DNA from: Castor canadensis
Lineage: Eukaryota; Chordata; Mammalia; Rodentia; Castoridae
Reading direction: 5' to 3'
Length of the DNA: 64,000 nucleotides
NCBI RefSeq assembly: GCF_047511655.1
Contig: NC_133399.1
Location: forward strand, 4,343,333-4,407,332
Positions within the stretch are counted from its first letter, which is position 1. Each line of letters opens with the position of its first letter. The notes under the pieces are model-generated. The model made no database searches, had not been told where the DNA came from, and saw only the letters and a list, made by a program, of their open reading frames with translations. A program made the position numbers and the translations under genes. This document shows positions 58,261 through 64,000 of this stretch, piece by piece.

Positions 58261-59345
58261 TCTACATTAAATGATCAATGTGGGCTGGATGCTGATGGCT
58301 CCTATCTGTAATCCTTGTTACTTTGGAGGCTGGATCAGGACTGCAGCTGGAAGCCAAACTACGCAAGGAAGTGACTGAGACCTCAGAGGAAAATGGACTG
58401 GGAGTGTGACTGAAGCATTAAAGCACCTGCTTTGGAAGCATGAATACCTGAGTTCACACCCCAGTACCACAAAAAAAAAAAAAAATCAGTATTTGTGTGA
58501 TGACCATGTATAAGGTGCAATAGAGAATACAGGGCTGAGGCCAAAGACTGTAAGCTGAAGTCAGTCTTGGACTTGTGAACAGAGGGCAAGAACAGCTAAA
58601 GAAAGAGTGGTGACAGTGGGAAACTGGTAAGCACTGGAAGAAGAAGACCCACACATTGACAGACAGGAGTGTTCCTGTCATTTCTGAGGTCTTAACTATC
58701 AATACCTTTGGGCTGATTTTGGAAAGTGTTTGTTTTGGCATGCATAGATTCCAGGAATCAGACCATATCTCAATAGGATTACAAATCTCTGAAGGTCAGA
58801 GGAACTGAAAGAGACATTTAGGCAGTTTCATATAAAAAGAATTTATGAATCTGACAGCTTCTTCAGTTCAGAACCTTAAGTATAACATGAATAGTAGTAA
58901 ATGTAAAGTGCACAGCAAAAAAGAAAGACTCTGTTTGCAATTATAGCTAAGTTTTGTTTGCTAAAATTCCAAGAAGATAAACATAAAATATTTTATGAAA
59001 ACTTGTAACTGCAACAACAAAAGACACCTTTTAATACAGGCAATACAATTTTCTTTAAATGATAAAGAAAAAAAATCTAAGCATACCAGTAGGGGAAAAA
59101 AAAAAGGAACAAGACCACAAGACTGAAAGGATGGTGTAACTAAATAAAGAGTCATAAATAAATGTGAAGATGGTTGACTGTTAGCATGAGCCTTTCCCCA
59201 GTATCTCTGAGGCATAAAGGCAGAATGTGGTATGCAGCAACTTTTCATGCTGGGTGAGGGGTGGGAAGGCATTAGAGATTCATTAGTCAACAGAAAAATC
59301 TACAAATTAGAAAATTTGATCAGGAGACATGGAGAGAAAGAAAGC
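58260..59345. repeat. Inverted partner of 20.9-22.0 kb
   Basis: The reverse complement matches 20940-21990, including the dimeric SINE at 58290-58490. The match stops near 59345, where similarity switches to the segment ending near 15510. Confidence 0.75.
58290..58490 (+). mobile_element. Dimeric SINE
   Basis: 'gctcctatctgtaatccttg', 'gaggctggatcaggactgca', 'aagcacctgctttggaagca' and 'cagtaccac' with an A-run. Orthologous in position to 21766-21965. Confidence 0.85.
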
Positions 59346-59639
59346 TTATATTCACCAGCAAGGAGATGCATTTTATTTAAGCATAACCTGCACCTGGCTT
59401 TTCCAAAAGAATTTTATTTCTTTCACATGGAAATACAGCCAAGAGTCTTCTGAGAATATTCCACATTCAGCACCTATGGATATAGCCCGTGATTTCACAG
59501 AAGGACCAATTTCTCAGACAGGGCAAATGAGACTAGAATAGAAGAAAAGACCTGGTCTTGTCACAGTTGTTGCTATCAGGCAATTGTCTTCATGGACAAG
59601 GATTTCTCAATCTAGCCATTATCACCTAGGAAATAAGAA

Positions 59640-59820
59640 CAAGCTTGTGCCACTGGCTCACAGCTCTAATCCTAGCTACTCAGGAGGCAGAGATCAGGAG
59701 GATCATGGTTTGAAAACAGCCCAGACAAATAGTTTGTGACACACTTCACAAAACAGGACAGGTGGAGTGACTCAAGGAGTATGCCCTGAGTTCAAGACAA
59801 AGATCCACAAAAAAAGGAGA
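59640..59820 (+). mobile_element. Dimeric SINE shared by both arms
   Basis: 'cactggctcacagctctaat', 'gatcaggaggatcatggttt', 'caggtggagtgactcaagga' and 'atccacaaaaaaagg'. Partner of 15033-15210. Confidence 0.88.
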
Positions 59821-60034
59821 ACATACTAACAAGTGAGCAAAATTATTAAATACAAAAGAAGGTGTAGCTATCATACCAATACCATACACCCAAATAAACT
59901 TGCATATAGTAAAAACCTGTATGCTAGCACACCGAACCAAATATGTCTTGTTTTTCACTATATAAGGCAGGATTTCTCAATTGTCACATGGTACATTCTG
60001 ACAAGACCAACTCCCTTAATGAAACTGCAAACAA

Positions 60035-60118
60035 CTTGCTGGTGCAGGGGCTCATGAGGTAGACAGCCTGCCTAGCAACTGTGCGAAACTGAGTTCAAAG
60101 CACAGTGCCACAAAAAAA
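60035..60118 (+). mobile_element. SINE monomer shared by both arms
   Basis: 'gctggtgcaggggctcatga', 'cagcctgcctagcaactgtg' and 'cacagtgccac' with an A-run. Partner of 14727-14810. Confidence 0.85.
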
Positions 60119-63100
60119 GAAAATGCAAACAGCTGAAATCTTGCCAAAGCAAAGAAATCCTAGAAAACACTTGTGATTAAACAACACCATCTTTGTACTC
60201 ACATTATACTTAGATGACTTTCCTCAGTATACCTGAAACAAAGTAAGTCTCACACTTTTGATATTCCCACTTTCTACCTCAAAAAACATCACCTTAATTG
60301 GTCAGAAGAAACAGTACACTTAATAAGCAAACATTCCTGAACTTTGTCTCTTTCTTATACTCCTGAAGTCTATGACCCACCCTCAACCTGAGGCACCACA
60401 ACAACCCCTTCTTTGTGGTCTCCTGGAAGACAGTCTCAGGTCAGGGGAAAGGATCTCTGGTCCAGGAGCTGATGGTGGCCCCTCCATTGTCCTTCCTCTC
60501 CCACAGTTGTCCACCACAGTATGCTCCTCCCTAGAAAGCACAGCTCTCCTCTAACTCACCCTTAAGACCCTGCAGACCTCAGAGTTGGTGCTGTCCTGCT
60601 GTGATATAGTAGGCCAGGTCCTCCTTCCATGTGAAATTAAATTTTGAACATACAACCTAGACAACTCCAATGATGTCAGAGATTGTGAAAACCTCAAACC
60701 TTCAATATCTTCCCAACATCTCCCCTTCACCATGATCCCTAGATTCATGTGCACAGCCTTTCCAGTGGGTTGAGCAATGCAAAGGCAGCTTCAATTTAGG
60801 AATTTATGACAGCCCTAAGAAGAACTGAGTGCATATATGGCGCTGGCCTAAGACTGCATTCGAAACACTTGGCTAATTCTGGTTAATCACCAATGCCCTA
60901 ATGATAATGGAGGAAGCAACAACCTCCCACACACTGAAGGCTGGGGAGACCTGGAGCTCAGGTGCTGAGGAGTCCTAACAGGGCTCTGGGCCTGGGCCAG
61001 GTCACTGCATATAAATTACAGGATCCCAGAGTTCACCCATCTGAACAGTCCCAGCCCAGGGTCAAGAAGAAAAAGTGCAAAGCTGCACAAGCGAAGACTC
61101 AGGCAACAATCTGCAATGCTGTACTTGGGAGGCCCAGGTCTGCATCAAACTTTTTAAGGCATTTCTAACCCCTCATCCTCCTGGGGTCTGGAATGCCAGT
61201 TCAAAATAGCATTCTAGGCTTCCTTGGTGAGTTAAGTGAACCCTAACACCAGATACAGATCACAGTAAGAGAGAGACTGAGAATTGCTCTCAGCAGCAAA
61301 ATGTGATTCAGAAAATGGCAGAGACAGGAAGGCATTTCCTGTATTAAGCAGTGGGTCCTCCTTAGAACAGCCTGTGACTCACCATTTCTCAAGCACTTCT
61401 CACTGGCTAGGGATCCAGAACCCACCCCTTGAGATCTGAGTAACAGAAGTGATTCCCTACAAGGTAGAGTGCAAAAACCCAATAATTGAATCCAGCAACA
61501 GCCCTCAGCAGTTCATGCCTCCTCCCTGGTGCTTACCCAGTCCAGTCGGGGGACTATTGTAGTTAGGTGGAACCTGCTTTTCAGAATGGACCCTTCTTCA
61601 ACTGGGAAATGGAGCCAGGAATATGCTGAGAGAATTTCACACTCATTTTCCCATGGGGACAGCCTGTGACCTCAGAAATTTTGTGGTTCTAGGCCAGGCA
61701 GGTAAGTATCTCCTTGACCAGGAGGAAAGGCCTGATGTTGCCACATTTCAGGAATTGGGATCACGTACGTCTCTTCATGGACAAGAATTTCTTACCTGAA
61801 ATCTCAACCTAAACTGTATTACCCAAGAAAGTAAGAACACATGAAAAAGAGACCACAGTTAATAAGTACAAGGAGAAAGTGTAGATTTCTCAGCAGAAAT
61901 GTACAAAGGATGCAAAAGTGAAGAATAAAAAAAAATTGAAAAGAAAACCCTTTGGAGTAATTCAGACAAGGAGTCTGTTTGACTCCAAGTTATAAATGAA
62001 GACCCACATTCAGAAGGTACATCATATTCCCAAGCTTGAACACTAGCGTGAACACTGATTTTGTACCTCACAGTGCAACAGTCCCATGTGCTGCAGCAGG
62101 CACACCTAAGGATTTAAGTCTGGATCCTCAGCGTGTCTGCTGCCCCCTCTTCCTCACACAGTAATAATTCCCCTCCTTCAATGTTGACCTTAAACAGAGA
62201 AAAAAATCACATGGAGATACTTTAATATTCTGATAAAAAGAAACTGACACATTCATAAACTCTTTCATGCACCTGCTTCTGTAAGTCCTTCTTTAACCTT
62301 ACTTTTACAGACTTTGTGAAATGACAGTCTGACCCCACTTCTAGGCATGCCTAGATAAAGTCCAATCATGGAATGGATAGAATGTTAAACATATCTGCAT
62401 GTACAGAAAGTGTGACTCCTTATTGTTGCTGTAACTTACTACTTATTGACAAACGACTCCCCATTCTCACCAATCTAGTGTTGTTTGAACCAGTGTCATC
62501 CAAAGGCAAATGAGTGAGGGATTTGTCCTCTGCTTGGGACTATTGGAAGGTTTTAGAACCTGTAAGAGTTGGGGCCAAATATGAGTCTTCAGATATTTGG
62601 AAACAAGCCATCAAGGGAGTTCACTGGACCCTACTCTACTTCTGCTCTTCTGCTCCCTGCCATGACATTTATTGTTTTGCTCTACCACATAATCCTCATC
62701 CTATGTGCTGCCAGGCCCCATGTCCAAATCCCACAGAGCCATTTCATCATGGATAGGACTTCCATGACTAGGAACCAAAAAACTTTAACCCTTACAGTTT
62801 CACTACCTGAAGAATTTTCTGCAGAATGAAAGCTCACTAATACACTGTTTCCTACTCTCTCAGAACCTGGAATCTTCCATTTCAAACTTGATAAGATCAA
62901 TTCTGAAGGAATTTTCAACATCTTGTCATTCCACCTATCATTCACAGCCTCTGGGACATCATCTTGTCTCTTTCTCTGAAGATCTCAAAATTATCAGCAA
63001 TAGCACCTTCTCTCTTTGCTTTACTATTTGCTGAATAAGATGATCCTCAAGGTCCATCAGGTATACTCATCATTCCTTCCATTTTCTAAGTCCTGGTAGT

Positions 63101-63424
63101 ACTTTCCAAAATCCATAGGTTATCTTCCTTCCTTTTCCTTTATGTCCCTCTCTAGCTGTTTCCCTAACTATATACCTATTCCTCAGATCATTGGCAAGGG
63201 CATTCCTAGTAAATGTCATCTTTCAAATCCAGAAAAACTCTATACATACCAAGGCATTTTTGTTGTTGTTATTGTTAGAAAAACCCTTTCTCTTAATAGA
63301 TTCTGCACAAGACTGAATATAAAACTTTTACTTGTGTTAGACCAGTTTCTCTTGCTAATAGCAAAATATGAAAGTCTGAGAAAGATATAAAGTAACTTAT
63401 ATATTTTAGTGTTTGGCTTGTTTT

Positions 63425-63625
63425 AGATTGTGGGATTTGGGTTTGAACTCACGGCTTTGTGCTTCTAAACCAAGTGCCCTATTGCAGTGCATTTTGGTCT
63501 GATTTTTTCAAAGACGGGGGTCACTTCTTTACCCAGGCTACCCTTCAACACAATCTTCCCAATGTCAGCTTTTGAAGTAAATAGGATTACAGGCATGATC
63601 CACAGGTGCCAAGCAAGATTAGTAT
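63425..63625 (-). mobile_element. Dimeric SINE
   Basis: 'gatttgggtttgaactcacg', 'cttctaaaccaagtgcccta', then 'aggattacaggcatgatcca'. I do not see an obvious partner at the corresponding place of the left arm (about 11.3 kb), so it may be arm-specific. Confidence 0.8.
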
Positions 63626-64000
63626 TTTTGTGGGTATCAAATTTGAGGGTCAATGAGATGTACCAGCTGAAGGGCTTTCTGCTCACTATTTTTTGTACCA
63701 TGGTACAAAGGTATTTATTTTGTGAATTTCTCAAATAAGAACATTTATTTATCTTGTATATTTATATGAGAATTTGTGTTTCTATAAAAAATTGTATATT
63801 TTTGTGCATCTTTCGTAAGTTTTTCACATGTATGTATATTATAAAGTTTACATTAATATCATTAAATGCATGTTATCAGAATAGTTTTATATTTCAAGTA
63901 TCTATATATAAAGACGTATAAATAATTCTATGTAGGAAGAGTTTTTTATGTGACATATTATGACCATTTTAAAAGACATGGAAGTAGCAGGGACAATTTG

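Larger units (their letters stand above)
59345..64000. repeat. Large inverted low-copy repeat, right arm
   Basis: Reverse-complement partner of about 10800-15510. Similarity is still visible at the last bases of the window (63940-63990 against about 10815-10870), so the arm continues outside. It contains unit Q (60350-61800). No intact gene is seen. Confidence 0.85.

Overview
This is a piece of mammalian nuclear DNA, almost certainly from a rodent. There are no bacterial-style genes, the sequence is AT-rich and poor in CpG, and it is packed with SINEs, B1-related fragments and LINE-1 (L1) copies. The commonest SINE has a head reading 'ctgtaatcctagctactc', a 'gatcaggaggatc' segment and a tail with 'gtggctcaag...gtagagcacctgcc...gagttcaaac' before an A-run. 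I associate this dimeric SINE with the beaver lineage (Castorimorpha). That is a memory-based inference; the mammalian and rodent calls are firmer.

The only gene with a convincing intact coding structure is a KRAB C2H2 zinc-finger gene on the minus strand, about 27.1-30.1 kb. It has a 127-bp KRAB-A exon (29974-30100), a small KRAB-b-like exon (29720-29771 as best supported) and one zinc-finger exon (27144-29109) encoding two degenerate and 20 intact fingers. The three exons total 2,145 nt and keep one frame to the stop. The first exon, with the initiator ATG, was not found. The reading frame ends at a nonsense codon inside the array, and decayed fingers continue past it to about 26.1 kb. A further finger remnant lies at 24.0-24.3 kb, beyond a SINE-filled stretch.

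A full-length-size L1 on the plus strand occupies 45.08-51.13 kb. It is followed by a second, truncated L1 3' end, and one 14-bp target-site duplication encloses both. The element is dead: frameshifts, a lost endonuclease Asn and a gap in the reverse transcriptase. A separate 0.9-kb truncated L1 with a 15-bp target-site duplication sits at 7.49-8.42 kb, and its empty paralogous site can be read at 31.33 kb. An older, decayed L1 lies at about 38.5-40.4 kb. Other retrocopies are an HNRNPA1-like processed pseudogene (22.6-23.3 kb) and two U6 snRNA pseudogenes.

Most of the remaining DNA is a mosaic of diverged low-copy repeats. The largest is an inverted pair, about 10.8-15.9 kb against 59.3-64.0 kb, which runs to the window edge. 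Smaller pairs are 6.5-9.0 against 30.75-32.4 kb (inverted), 20.9-22.0 against 58.3-59.3 kb (inverted), 1.5-4.1 against 34.8-38.4 kb (direct) and 33.9-35.6 against 53.9-56.5 kb (direct), plus a family at 0.2-1.4, 41.1-42.2 and 53.2-54.0 kb. Such a layout is what is expected within a rapidly evolving KRAB zinc-finger cluster. I found no tRNA, rRNA, CRISPR or other intact protein-coding gene. Coordinates of repeats were judged by eye and may be off by tens of bases.
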